NCBI RefSeq assembly: GCF_013283785.1
Contig: NZ_JABCPZ010000015.1
Span: forward strand, 1 to 64,000
Direction of reading: 5' to 3'
DNA length: 64,000 bases
From: Nonomuraea antri
Lineage (GTDB): Bacteria; Actinomycetota; Actinomycetes; Streptosporangiales; Streptosporangiaceae
Shown here one piece after another: positions 17,595-25,791 of the stretch. The position numbers were made by a program, and so were the translations under genes. The notes below the pieces were generated by a model that had not been told where the DNA came from, made no database searches, and worked only from the letters and a program-made list of their open reading frames with translations. Within the stretch, counting starts at the first letter, position 1. Every line of letters begins with the position of its first letter.

Positions 17595-17941
17595 ACGCGC
17601 GGCAGAACCTGCTGGTCGTCTACACCGGCCGGCTGGCGGAGTGCCGCGCGTTCTACACCGGGCTCGGCCTGGACCTGCGGCCCGAGCAGCACGGCGCCGG
17701 CCCGCGACACTACGCCGCCGTGCTGGCGGACGGCACGGTCTTCGAGCTGTACCCGGCCCGCCCGGGCCGCGAGACCGGCGCGCTGCGGCTCGGCTTCACG
17801 CTGCCGGGACCGGCGAACGAGCGGCGGCTGCTGGAGGACCCGGACGGCCGCACGGTGGAGCTGCACGTCGTCGTCCAGGAGCCCGAGGCCGAAGGCGATG
17901 CGGGTGCGACGAGCCCGGAGGCGCCGCCGCCCGCCGGCTGA
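17591..17941 (+). CDS. VOC/glyoxalase-fold protein
   Basis: The 116-residue protein has the vicinal-oxygen-chelate pattern: beta-alpha-beta units with C-R-A-F-Y-T-G-L-G-L-D near the N-terminus and L-L-E-D-P-D-G-R-T-V-E-L-H before the C-terminal strand. The last part (E-A-E-G-D-A-G-A) is disordered. Members include glyoxalases, dioxygenases and drug-binding immunity proteins. Metal ligands cannot be assigned with confidence, although the final Glu of T-V-E-L-H is in the usual place. ATG 17591 overlaps the preceding methyltransferase stop, so it is the second gene of a two-gene operon. Confidence 0.78.
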   Translation: MNARQNLLVVYTGRLAECRAFYTGLGLDLRPEQHGAGPRHYAAVLADGTVFELYPARPGRETGALRLGFTLPGPANERRLLEDPDGRTVELHVVVQEPEAEGDAGATSPEAPPPAG

Positions 17942-18126
17942 CTGACGGAGGGGGCGCGGGCCATGGCCGGCCGATCGAGCCGGGATCACCGGCCGGGCGG
18001 CGACCTGCTGTTCGCGCGACGGGTGGCGGTCCGGTGGACCAAGGGTGAGCGGCCTGCGGTTCGTCCCGGCGCGGCCGTCGCCGGTGTGGGCGGCCCACGA
18101 ACGCCGCTCCCTGTACGACGGCGGCG

Positions 18127-19125
18127 TCAGCTCGCGGCGGCCGCCAGCACGTCCATGAGCAGGGTGCGCAGGATGGCCGGCTTGTGCCTGGTCTCGGCGA
18201 AGGGTGAGACCCACTCGGCGACGGGCCGCGTGGCCTGCTCGAACGTGCCGGGTTCCGGCGGCCGGCCGATCAGGGCGCGTTCGACGTCGGGCAGCCGCAG
18301 CGGGATCGCCGCCACCCCGCCCGCGCCCACCCCGGCGGACGTGATCACGCCGTCCTCGACGGTGAGCCTGGCGACGGCCTCGGCCAGCGGCCATTCCGCC
18401 GCGGCCCGGCTGGTGGCGCGCCGGTAGGCGGCGCGCTCACCGGCGGACGGCGGCCCGAGCCGTATCGCGGTGAGCAGTTCGCCGGGCGCGAGCAGGTGAT
18501 CGCGCGACGGGTCGGAGCCGTCGCCGTACAGCTCGGCCACGCCGCGACTCCGGCCGTCCGCGTCCCCTGCTCCGTCCGTGGTCTCGGCTTCCGTCTCGTA
18601 CGTCAGCAGCGCCATCCCCACCGACGACGGGTGCGGGGCCACGCACGGCCCGAGGTCCACGCAGACGGACAGTTCGTACGGCCGTTCGCGGGCCGGGCAG
18701 CCGGTGCCGCCGGACTTGAAGCAGGAGAAGTGCTCGTTGCGGTAGAAGCGGCAGCGGGTGCGTTGCAGCAGCGCGCCGCCGAGCGTGGCCACGCGGCGGA
18801 TCTGCGGCGTGGCCAGGGCGGCGGCGGTGGCCGACAGCGCCGGGTAGGCGGCGGCCAGCGCGGGGTCGGTGGCCAGGGTGTCCACGGTGACCAGGGCGCC
18901 AAGGCGGACGCCGCCGTCGGGCAGCCAGGTGATCTCCCGCAGGCCGGGCAGGTGCGGGACGTCGGTCAGCGGCCCGGCGGACCGGCCGGAACGACGACGC
19001 TCCATCAGGTCGGTGCCGCCGGCACGAAACTCGCCGCCAGCCCCCTCGGTGCCGCCCGCGCGGTACCCGCCCGTCGTGTCGCCGGTGCTCGCGCGGTACT
19101 CGCCCGCCGCGTCATCGATGGTCAT
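18127..19125 (-). CDS. FAD-binding subunit of a PaoABC-type molybdenum aldehyde oxidoreductase
   Basis: The 332-residue protein aligns with the YagS/PaoB subunit: an A-G-G-T-D-L FAD loop, then R-R-V-A-T-L-G-G-A-L-L-Q-R-T-R-C. A cysteine-bearing insertion follows (C-F-K-S-G-G-T-G-C-P), which in PaoB carries an extra [4Fe-4S] cluster. This makes aldehyde oxidase more likely than xanthine dehydrogenase. The N-terminus is odd: the normal first beta-alpha unit is replaced by a repetitive Gly-rich stretch (G-E-Y-R-A, G-G-Y-R-A-G-G-T, G-E-F-R-A-G-G-T). ATG 19125 overlaps the stop of the upstream molybdopterin subunit (ATGA), so the genes are coupled. Confidence 0.82.
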   Translation of the reverse strand: MTIDDAAGEYRASTGDTTGGYRAGGTEGAGGEFRAGGTDLMERRRSGRSAGPLTDVPHLPGLREITWLPDGGVRLGALVTVDTLATDPALAAAYPALSATAAALATPQIRRVATLGGALLQRTRCRFYRNEHFSCFKSGGTGCPARERPYELSVCVDLGPCVAPHPSSVGMALLTYETEAETTDGAGDADGRSRGVAELYGDGSDPSRDHLLAPGELLTAIRLGPPSAGERAAYRRATSRAAAEWPLAEAVARLTVEDGVITSAGVGAGGVAAIPLRLPDVERALIGRPPEPGTFEQATRPVAEWVSPFAETRHKPAILRTLLMDVLAAAAS

Positions 19126-21698
19126 CGGGACATCACCTCGAGCAGTCTGTCGGGACGGATCGGCAGGTCGAGCAGGCGCCGGCCGATCGCGTCGCGTACG
19201 GCGTTGCCCACCGAGGCGGCCACCCCGATGGTGCACACCTCGCCCAGGCCGACGCCTCCGCCGGGCACGTGGTCCCAGCCGTCCTCGTGGAAGTGGAGCG
19301 TGATCTCCGGGGTGTCCTTGATGCCGGGGATGCGGTAGTCCTCCAGGTTCTGCGTGACGACGACGCCGGTCACCGGGTCGGTGACGCGTTCCTCGTACAG
19401 GGCGTAGCCGATGCCCTGGACGATGCCGCCCTCGCACTGGTTGCGCGCCGCGTCGGGCGACCAGATGCGCCCGGCCGCGATGCCGCCCCACACGCGCAGC
19501 ACGCGCGTGGCCCCGAGCAGCGTGTCGACCTCCACCTCGGTGACGTGCACGGCCCCGGCCAGGCCGCGTCCGACCCGCATGTGCTCCACCGTGAGCGGCA
19601 CCGCGTAACCGCGCCGGTCGCGCGGGCGTTCGCCGACGACGCTCTCGCCGTCGGCGGCGGCGAACACCTCCGGCCACGGACGTGTCCCGGAGTCGAGCAC
19701 GACGCCCGCCTTCGAGGCCAGCCCGCCGAGCCGCGCGGCGAGCCTGGCGCCCAGCCTGCGGGCGGCCGCGCGCGCCGCGGGGGCGACGGAGGCGGTGCTG
19801 CGGCTGCCGCCCGCGGCCGGGCCGTGCGGCGCGTCCGAGTGGCCGAGCGAGACCTCGACCTCGGCGTCCATGACGTCGCGGACGGCCGCGGCGATCACCG
19901 TGCGCACGCCGGTGCCGATGTCCTGGGTGGCGGTGCGGGCCAGCAGGCGTCCGTCGCGGACGGACAGCTCCACCCGGGTGTCGGTGTCGGCCAGGTACAC
20001 CCAGTTGGCCGCGGCGACGCCGACGCCCCTGCGGTAGCGGCCGCGCTGCGACCCGGTGGGCGGCCGGTCACGCCACAGGTCCAGCCTGGACGCCTCGGTG
20101 TAGAGCGCGCGGCGCCTGGCGTTGCCGTCCCACCTGCGGCGCAGCTCGATCGGGTCGGCGCCGAGCCGGTGCGCGATCTCGTCCACGCCCTGCTCGACGG
20201 CCCAGGCGAACGGCGCGCCGCCCGGGCCGCGGAAGGCGGCTCCCGGCGGCGCGTTGCTGACGACGTCGTGGTCGCGCAGGTGGCGTGGGGCGCGGCCGTA
20301 CATGAGCAGGCCGAAGAGCGCCACGGTGGAGCCGACGGACACGCCGCCGTAGCCGCGGGCGTCGATGGACAGCGCGGCGAGCTCGCCCCTGCCGTCGGCC
20401 AGCAGGCGCAGGTCGACGCGGGTTCCCGGCCGGTAGCCGGTGTCGGTGAGCTCTTCGGCCCTGCTCAGCTCGACCCGGACCGGGCGTCCTGTGGCGCGTG
20501 ACAGCTCGGCGGCGGCGATCGCGTCCATGCCGAGGAGCTGCTTGGCGCCGAATCCGCCGCCGACGTGCTCGGCGATCACGGTGACCTGCTCGGGGCGCAG
20601 GCCCCAGCGCTTGGCCGCCTGGTCGCGTACGTGGCCGATCGCCTGGGTGGAGGTGTACAGGACGAGCGTGCCGTCGGGCCGCCAGTCCGCGACCGTCGCG
20701 TGCGGTTCGAGCGCGGTGTGCGACTGGGCGGCGGTGGTGAAGGTGGCCGCGTAGTAGCCGGGGTCGTGCGCGCGGGCGGCGTCGGCCAGCCGGCGCAGCG
20801 CGGTGCGCCCGCGCCACGACGACGCCGGTCCGGTGCGCCGGTTGCCGGTCCACCTGGCCATCAGCGCGGGGCCTTCGCCGTTGGACGGGGCACGGCGGCG
20901 CTCGTCCTTGCCGGGGTAGACGATCGCGGGGTCGGACTCGGTCAGCGCGGCGGGCAGGTCCTCGTAGACCACGGTGATCTCGGCGGCGGCGCGCCTGGCC
21001 GCGGCCTCGGTCCCGGCGGCCACCGCGGCGATGGGCTGCCCGGTGTAGCGGACCGTCCGGTCCGGGCCGAGCAGGTCCACGGCCCCGGCCACCTGTCCGA
21101 CGCGGGCGTGCGGACGGTCGCTGCGGATCAGGACGCCGTGCAGCATGCCGTCGAGCCGCACGTCCACGGTGTAGCGGGCCTCGCCGGTGACCTTGGCCAG
21201 GGCCTCCACGCGGGCCGGGCGCGCCTGGCGGTCGTCGAACTCGCCCGTGCAGGCCCGCTGGAGCGCGCGGTAGATGTTCTCGTACGCGCCGCACCGGCAC
21301 AGGTGCCCGGCCAGCGCTTCGGCCACCTCGGCCCTGGACGGCGCCACGTCGCCGCGTTCCTTGCGCCAGCGGTCGTGGAAGGCGGCGGACTCGACCACGA
21401 ACCCCGGCGTGCAGAAGCCGCACTGCAGGGCGTCGGCCTCCATGAAGGCCCGCTGCACCGGGTGCTCGCCGCCGAGCCCTTCGACGGTGGTCACCGCGGC
21501 GCCGTCCAGCCGGGCGGCGGGCAGCAGGCAGGAGACCACGGGGTCGCCGTCGAGCAGGATCGTGCACGATCCGCAGACCCCGGCGCCGCACGACACCTTG
21601 GTGCCGCACAGGCCCATCTGTTCCCTGATGACGTCGGCGGCGCTCTCGTCGTCGCCGGCGGCAAGGTCGTGTGGACGGCCGTTGAACGTCGCGCGCAT
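19122..21698 (-). CDS. Fused [2Fe-2S] and molybdopterin subunits of aldehyde oxidoreductase
   Basis: This 858-residue protein joins two parts that are usually separate chains. Residues about 1-160 are the iron-sulfur subunit, with a plant-type [2Fe-2S] site (C-G-A-G-V-C-G-S-C) and a second one (C-G-F-C-T-P-G and C-R-C-G). Residues about 170-858 are the molybdopterin-binding part, with G-G-G-F-G-A-K-Q and the catalytic-Glu motif G-V-G-L-G-E. It should oxidise aldehydes or N-heterocycles and pass electrons through the iron-sulfur sites to the FAD subunit, which follows with an ATGA overlap. A TetR gene lies upstream on the same strand, and an operator sits in the gap. Confidence 0.87.
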   Translation of the reverse strand: MRATFNGRPHDLAAGDDESAADVIREQMGLCGTKVSCGAGVCGSCTILLDGDPVVSCLLPAARLDGAAVTTVEGLGGEHPVQRAFMEADALQCGFCTPGFVVESAAFHDRWRKERGDVAPSRAEVAEALAGHLCRCGAYENIYRALQRACTGEFDDRQARPARVEALAKVTGEARYTVDVRLDGMLHGVLIRSDRPHARVGQVAGAVDLLGPDRTVRYTGQPIAAVAAGTEAAARRAAAEITVVYEDLPAALTESDPAIVYPGKDERRRAPSNGEGPALMARWTGNRRTGPASSWRGRTALRRLADAARAHDPGYYAATFTTAAQSHTALEPHATVADWRPDGTLVLYTSTQAIGHVRDQAAKRWGLRPEQVTVIAEHVGGGFGAKQLLGMDAIAAAELSRATGRPVRVELSRAEELTDTGYRPGTRVDLRLLADGRGELAALSIDARGYGGVSVGSTVALFGLLMYGRAPRHLRDHDVVSNAPPGAAFRGPGGAPFAWAVEQGVDEIAHRLGADPIELRRRWDGNARRRALYTEASRLDLWRDRPPTGSQRGRYRRGVGVAAANWVYLADTDTRVELSVRDGRLLARTATQDIGTGVRTVIAAAVRDVMDAEVEVSLGHSDAPHGPAAGGSRSTASVAPAARAAARRLGARLAARLGGLASKAGVVLDSGTRPWPEVFAAADGESVVGERPRDRRGYAVPLTVEHMRVGRGLAGAVHVTEVEVDTLLGATRVLRVWGGIAAGRIWSPDAARNQCEGGIVQGIGYALYEERVTDPVTGVVVTQNLEDYRIPGIKDTPEITLHFHEDGWDHVPGGGVGLGEVCTIGVAASVGNAVRDAIGRRLLDLPIRPDRLLEVMSR

Positions 21699-21721
21699 GG
21701 GTCAGCCCTTCTCTGCGCCTA

Positions 21722-21739
21722 GGAGTGAATGTTCACTCC
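21722..21739. promoter_or_regulatory. TetR-type operator upstream of the aldehyde oxidoreductase operon
   Basis: An 18-bp dyad GGAGTGAA-TG-TTCACTCC lies at 21722-21739, 24 bp upstream of the oxidoreductase start and inside the 75-bp gap after the tetR stop. Perfect 8-bp arms and position over the expected promoter fit a TetR repressor site. Confidence 0.65.
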
Positions 21740-21773
21740 GCAACGGGGCCCTGTCAATGGCCCGCGGCGAGGT

Positions 21774-22361
21774 TCACCCCTTGGCGAGCAGCCCCCAGGT
21801 GGCCTCCTCGGCGGCTTCGAACTGCTCGGCATCGAGCCGCAGGCCGCCGGACACGGCCTTGAACAGGCCCACGAACGCGCCGTTGAGCAGGGCGAGCAGC
21901 ACGGCGGGCTCACCCTTCCTGATCTCGCCGGTGCGCTGGCCCCTGGTGACCAGTTCGAGCCCGAGGGTCTCCAGCCGGGTGGACAACATGCGGCTGTCGG
22001 CGTCGAGGTAGATCTCGTGCTGCTGGAACTCCAGGAACGCGAACGCGTCGGGATGCTCGACCGCGAACTCGCGCAGCGCCGCCCACAGCCGGCCGAACGT
22101 GACCCGGGCCGGCTCGTCGCCCGCCGAGCTCTCGGCCAGCCGGTCGAGCAGGCGCGACTTCCAGTGCCGGTAGACGGCGTTGCCCAGCGCCTCCTTGCTG
22201 GGGAAATGCCGGTAGAGCGTGCCCACGGAGACCCCGGCGAGCTCGGCCACGGCGGCCACCGCGGTGTCACCGTAGGTGCGCTCGGTGAAGACCGCGAGCG
22301 CCGCGTCGAGCAGCGCCTGCCTGGTGCGCGTGCCCGCGCGTTCGACCTTGGTCGGGCCCAT
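21774..22361 (-). CDS. TetR-family transcriptional regulator
   Basis: The 195-residue protein has the N-terminal TetR helix-turn-helix (residues about 10-58, with V-A-E-L-A-G-V-S-V-G-T-L-Y-R-H-F-P-S-K-E-A-L). A helical ligand-binding and dimer domain follows. It is encoded immediately upstream of and in the same direction as the molybdenum oxidoreductase genes, with a TetR-like palindrome between them, so it probably represses that operon until an aldehyde or related inducer appears. No good ribosome site precedes ATG 22361, so it may be leaderless. Confidence 0.88.
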   Translation of the reverse strand: MGPTKVERAGTRTRQALLDAALAVFTERTYGDTAVAAVAELAGVSVGTLYRHFPSKEALGNAVYRHWKSRLLDRLAESSAGDEPARVTFGRLWAALREFAVEHPDAFAFLEFQQHEIYLDADSRMLSTRLETLGLELVTRGQRTGEIRKGEPAVLLALLNGAFVGLFKAVSGGLRLDAEQFEAAEEATWGLLAKG

Positions 22362-22523
22362 GCGGGTAAGTATTCGGGCACGTCGAGCCGGTGGTCAACC
22401 GGGAACGGAACCACCCCGCCAGAGAAGGAAAAATTACCCTCTGTACATTGATTGTGACGCATCGTGCATGATTTCCCGCTGACCGGGTAACGCGTCTGCA
22501 TTGGCTCCGCGAAGGAGGAAACG

Positions 22524-23321
22524 GTGGACATCAACCTAGGGCAAGGCGTGACGGATGCCTGGCGGCAGGTCGCGACGTTCGTTCCGAAGTTCGTCGCCTT
22601 CCTGCTGGTCCTCGTCATCGGCTGGATCGTCGCCAAGGCGCTGTCGAAGGTCGTCGACAAGATCCTGGTGCGCGTCGGCTTCGACCGGGCGGTCGAGCGC
22701 AGCGGCGTGCGCCGCTGGCTGGAGCGCAGCAAGTACGACGCCAGCAGTCTGATCGCCAAGCTGGTCTACTACGCGATCCTGCTGATCACCTTGCAGATCG
22801 CGTTCAGCGTGTTCGGCCCGAACCCGATCTCGGCCATGCTGACCGGGGTGGTGGCGTGGTTGCCGAAGGCGCTGGTCGCCATCGTGATCATCGTGGTGGC
22901 CGGGGCGATCGCCACGGCGGTGAAGGACGTGTGCGCCAGCGCGCTCGGCGGGCTGTCGTACGGCCGGTGGATCGCCACGATCGCATCGATCTTCATCTGG
23001 GCGCTGGGCATCATCGCCGCGCTCAACCAGATCGGGGTGGCCACGACCGTCACGATGCCGGTGCTGATCACGGTGCTGGCCACGATCGGCGCGGTCGCGG
23101 CGATCGGCCTGGGCGGCGGGCTCGTCCGGCCCATGCAGCAGCGCTGGGAGCGCTGGCTGGGCACGCTGGAGGCCGAAGGGCCCAAGGCGCGGGCGCACGC
23201 GGAGGCGTACCAGCGCGGCCGCGAGGACGCCGGCCAGATGGCGCCCGGCGAGCGGACCGCGCCCATCCGCGGCACCGGCCAGGGCGGCGGCGCGACCCGC
23301 GTCGAAGACCCGGAGCGCTGA
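22524..23321 (+). CDS. MscS-like conserved TM-helix membrane protein
   Basis: The 265-residue membrane protein has four to five hydrophobic helices (about residues 20-42, 80-100, 110-135, 145-168 and 172-195). The last of these is Gly/Ala-rich and ends A-A-I-G-L-G-G-G-L, like the pore helix of small mechanosensitive channels. A charged tail (Arg/Glu/Gln-rich, residues 205-265) follows, and the usual MscS beta domain is missing. The GTG start at 22524 has a strong AAGGAGG. It is probably a small conductance channel or a related scaffold. A 13-bp stem terminator follows. Confidence 0.75.
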   Translation: MDINLGQGVTDAWRQVATFVPKFVAFLLVLVIGWIVAKALSKVVDKILVRVGFDRAVERSGVRRWLERSKYDASSLIAKLVYYAILLITLQIAFSVFGPNPISAMLTGVVAWLPKALVAIVIIVVAGAIATAVKDVCASALGGLSYGRWIATIASIFIWALGIIAALNQIGVATTVTMPVLITVLATIGAVAAIGLGGGLVRPMQQRWERWLGTLEAEGPKARAHAEAYQRGREDAGQMAPGERTAPIRGTGQGGGATRVEDPER

Positions 23322-23335
23322 ACCAGGACCGCGAA

Positions 23336-23369
23336 CCGGACCAGGGCGCCCGGGGCCGCCCTGGTCCGG
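23336..23369 (+). terminator. 13-bp stem hairpin terminator with adjoining 10-bp repeats
   Basis: CCGGACCAGGGCG (23336-23348) pairs perfectly with CGCCCTGGTCCGG (23357-23369) around an 8-nt loop, 15 bp after the TM-helix gene's stop. The right arm's CTGGTCCG is then repeated four more times to 23408, with small variations. This lies between two convergent genes. Confidence 0.75.
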
Positions 23370-23420
23370 TCTGGTCCGCTCTGGTCCGGCCTGGTCCGCT
23401 CTGGTCCGCCGGTTCAAGGC

Positions 23421-23714
23421 TCAGGCGTAGCCGTGTTCCCTGGCCAGCCAGGCCACGGCGGTGAGCCGGAGCGCGGGCGGCTCGCTCTCGTCGGAGAAGG
23501 TCCAGCCGCGCAGCCGCAGCTCGTCCAGGAAGCCCAGCAGGTAGTCGCCGAGCGTCTCCCGGTCGAGCGCGATCGCGTCACGCAGCACGGCGGCATGCTG
23601 GTCGACGGCGGCGACCAGGCCCGGGTCGGTCTCCATGCGGGCGAGCTGGGCGTGGCCCAGAGTGTCCATCAGCCAGCGCAGCGGCGAGGACGCCCATCCT
23701 TCCTCGAAAAGCAC
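23421..23714 (-). CDS. Small hypothetical protein (DUF6401-like)
   Basis: The 97-residue soluble helical protein contains R-W-L-M-D-T-L-G-H-A-Q-L-A-R-M and D-P-G-L-V-A-A-V-D-Q-H-A-A-V-L-R-D. That pattern recalls the actinobacterial DUF6401 family, which is found near natural-product genes; the assignment is from memory and tentative. The GTG start at 23714 has AAGG upstream. It stands alone between pobA and the convergent TM-helix gene. Function unknown. Confidence 0.55.
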   Translation of the reverse strand: MLFEEGWASSPLRWLMDTLGHAQLARMETDPGLVAAVDQHAAVLRDAIALDRETLGDYLLGFLDELRLRGWTFSDESEPPALRLTAVAWLAREHGYA

Positions 23715-23771
23715 CAGCCAACCTTAAAGCACTTCTGACCCTGCCTTGACGTGATCACCCAGGTCAGCGGC

Positions 23772-24932
23772 CTACCAGGGCAGTCCGACGTAGTTCTCGG
23801 CGAGCGTGGTGGCCGCCGGCTCCGAGGACGTCACGTAGTCCAGGTACGACAGCTGCAGCCGCCGCCCGTAGGCGTCGTCCTCCTCGAACGTGTGCAGCAG
23901 CGTCGTCATCCACCACGAGAAGTGCTGGGCCCGCCACACCCGCTTGAGACAGGCCGCCGAGTACCCGTCGAGCAGGTCGGACGAGCCGTGCTCGAAGAAG
24001 CGCGCCAGCGCCTCGGTCAGCACGCGGACGTCGGCCACGGCCAGGTTCAGCCCCTTGGCCCCGGTGGGCGGCACGATGTGGGCGGCGTCCCCGGCCAGGT
24101 AGAGCCGGCCGTACTGCATGGGCTCGGCGACGAACGACCGCATCGGGGTGACGCTCTTCTCCACGATCACGCCGGTGGTCAGGGCGAAGCCGGGCACGCT
24201 CTCCAGCCGGGCCTTCAGCTCGGCCCAGATCCGCTCGTCCGGCCATTCCTCGATCGTGGCGTCCGGCGGGACCTGCAGGTAGAAGCGGCTGACGGTGGGC
24301 GAGCGCATGCTGTGCAGGGCGAAGCCGCGCTCGGTGCGGCAGTAGATCAGCTCCTCCGACGACGGCGGCACCGCGGCCAGGACGCCGAGCCAGGCGAACG
24401 GGTAGTCCCGCTCGAACACCGTCAGGACGCCCTCCGGGATGGACGGCCTGGACACGCCGTGGAAGCCGTCGCAGCCGGCGATCACGTCGCAGTCGAGCCG
24501 CTGCCCGCCGCCGAAGGTCACGTACGGCCGGGACTCCAGGGAGTGCAGCGCCACGTCCTCGACCTCGAACCGCACGTCGCCGCCTGCCGCCAGCCTCGCC
24601 GCGATCAGGTCCTTGACCACCTCCTGCTGCCCGTACACGGTGATGGCCCGGCCGGGCACCAGTTTCTCGAACGGGATGCGGTGCCCGGCGCCCTCGTACC
24701 TGAGCTCGATGCCGTGGTGCGGCAGGCCCTCGCGCCGCAGCCGTTCGCCCACCCCCGCCTCGACCAGCGTGTCCACGGTCCCCTGCTCCAGCACGCCGGC
24801 GCGGACGCGGCGCTCGACGTAGTCGCGGCTGCGCCGTTCGAGCACCACCGAGGAGATGCCGCGCAGGTGCAGCAGATGGGACAACAGCAGTCCAGCGGGG
24901 CCCGCCCCGATGATCCCGACCTGAGTTCGCAT
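23772..24932 (-). CDS. pobA: 4-hydroxybenzoate 3-monooxygenase
   Basis: The 386-residue flavoprotein hydroxylates 4-hydroxybenzoate to protocatechuate, feeding the beta-ketoadipate pathway. It has the N-terminal FAD motif G-I-I-G-A-G-P-A-G-L-L, the family R-R-V-R-A-G-V-L-E-Q-G segment, the D-G motif D-V-I-A-G-C-D-G-F-H-G-V-S-R and the second FAD motif G-D-A-A-H-I-V-P-P-T-G-A-K-G-L-N. Length and motifs match PobA closely. It is divergent from an IclR-type regulator with a palindromic operator in the gap. The pca genes that would use protocatechuate are not in this window. Confidence 0.95.
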   Translation of the reverse strand: MRTQVGIIGAGPAGLLLSHLLHLRGISSVVLERRSRDYVERRVRAGVLEQGTVDTLVEAGVGERLRREGLPHHGIELRYEGAGHRIPFEKLVPGRAITVYGQQEVVKDLIAARLAAGGDVRFEVEDVALHSLESRPYVTFGGGQRLDCDVIAGCDGFHGVSRPSIPEGVLTVFERDYPFAWLGVLAAVPPSSEELIYCRTERGFALHSMRSPTVSRFYLQVPPDATIEEWPDERIWAELKARLESVPGFALTTGVIVEKSVTPMRSFVAEPMQYGRLYLAGDAAHIVPPTGAKGLNLAVADVRVLTEALARFFEHGSSDLLDGYSAACLKRVWRAQHFSWWMTTLLHTFEEDDAYGRRLQLSYLDYVTSSEPAATTLAENYVGLPW

Positions 24933-24975
24933 GAGGGAAGCATGCGGTGCCGGGCGGCGCGACGCCGAGTACGCC

Positions 24976-24992
24976 CTTCCACTGAGTGGAAG
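24976..24992. promoter_or_regulatory. Palindromic operator between pobA and its IclR-type regulator
   Basis: CTTCCACT at 24976-24983 and AGTGGAAG at 24985-24992 form a perfect dyad around a single G. TTCCAC...GTGGAA is a typical IclR-family half-site arrangement. It is 44 bp upstream of pobA and 21 bp upstream of the regulator ATG, so it could control both. Confidence 0.65.
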
Positions 24993-25012
24993 AATCGGGC
25001 AGGATCGCCCCC

Positions 25013-25789
25013 ATGGCGGGAGGGTCTCGGGAGGCCGGGCGCACGGTGACGGCCAAGGTGCTGGCCATACTGGGCGCGTTCGACGCCGCGCATCCGCGGC
25101 TCACGCTCACCGACGTGGCCAGGCGCAGCGGCGTGCCGCTGAGCACGGCGCACCGGCTGGTGGCCGAGCTGGAGTCCGGGCAGGCGCTCGGCCGCGCGCC
25201 CGACGGGCGGCTGCAGGTGGGCCCGCGGCTGTGGGAGCTGGGCCGGCTCGCCCCGGGCGGGCTGCGCGAGCTGGCGCATCCGTGGCTGCAGGAGCTGTTC
25301 CTGTCGACCGGCGAGAACGTGCACCTGGCCGTGCGTGACGGCGTGGAGGTGCGTTACGTGGACAAGGTGTACGGCAGGCGCGCGGTGCCCATCGTGTCCA
25401 GGACCGGCGGCCGGCTGCCCCTGCACCCGACCGGGGTGGGCAAGGCGCTGCTGGCCCACGCGCCCGACTGGTTCGTCACGTCCTACCTGGCCCGCGAGCT
25501 GGAACGGCCCACCCCGCACACCATCACCGAGCCCGGCCGGCTGGCCAGGGAGCTGGCGCTGGTGCGGGCGCAGGGACACGCGCTGACGTACGAGGAGATG
25601 ACGCTGGGCTCCTGCTCGGCGGCGGCGCCCGTCCTGGTCGGCGGGCGGGCCGTCGCGGCGGTGGGCATCGTGCTCGCCTCGCGCCGGGCGCGCGAGCTGC
25701 CCCGGCTGGTCGAGCCGCTGAAGCAGGCCGCCGCCGAGATCGCCCGCGCGTGCTCGGCGACGGCGCACGGCCCGGACACCTGGGCCTGA
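25013..25789 (+). CDS. pobR: IclR-family regulator, probable PobR
   Basis: The 258-residue protein has an N-terminal winged helix-turn-helix (L-T-L-T-D-V-A-R-R-S-G-V-P-L-S-T-A-H-R-L). A C-terminal IclR effector domain follows, with G-E-N-V-H-L-A-V and the conserved L-P-L-H-P-T-G-V-G-K-A-L-L-A. Members such as PobR and PcaU bind aromatic acids. Being divergent from pobA, it most likely controls the response to 4-hydroxybenzoate. I chose ATG 25013; GTG 24986 would overlap the operator. Confidence 0.85.
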   Translation: MAGGSREAGRTVTAKVLAILGAFDAAHPRLTLTDVARRSGVPLSTAHRLVAELESGQALGRAPDGRLQVGPRLWELGRLAPGGLRELAHPWLQELFLSTGENVHLAVRDGVEVRYVDKVYGRRAVPIVSRTGGRLPLHPTGVGKALLAHAPDWFVTSYLARELERPTPHTITEPGRLARELALVRAQGHALTYEEMTLGSCSAAAPVLVGGRAVAAVGIVLASRRARELPRLVEPLKQAAAEIARACSATAHGPDTWA

Positions 25790-25791
25790 CG

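Noticed and set aside
18127..21698. Simple xanthine dehydrogenase annotation
   Set aside because: The extra cysteine loop in the FAD subunit and the subunit arrangement match PaoABC-type aldehyde oxidoreductases better; substrate stays open.
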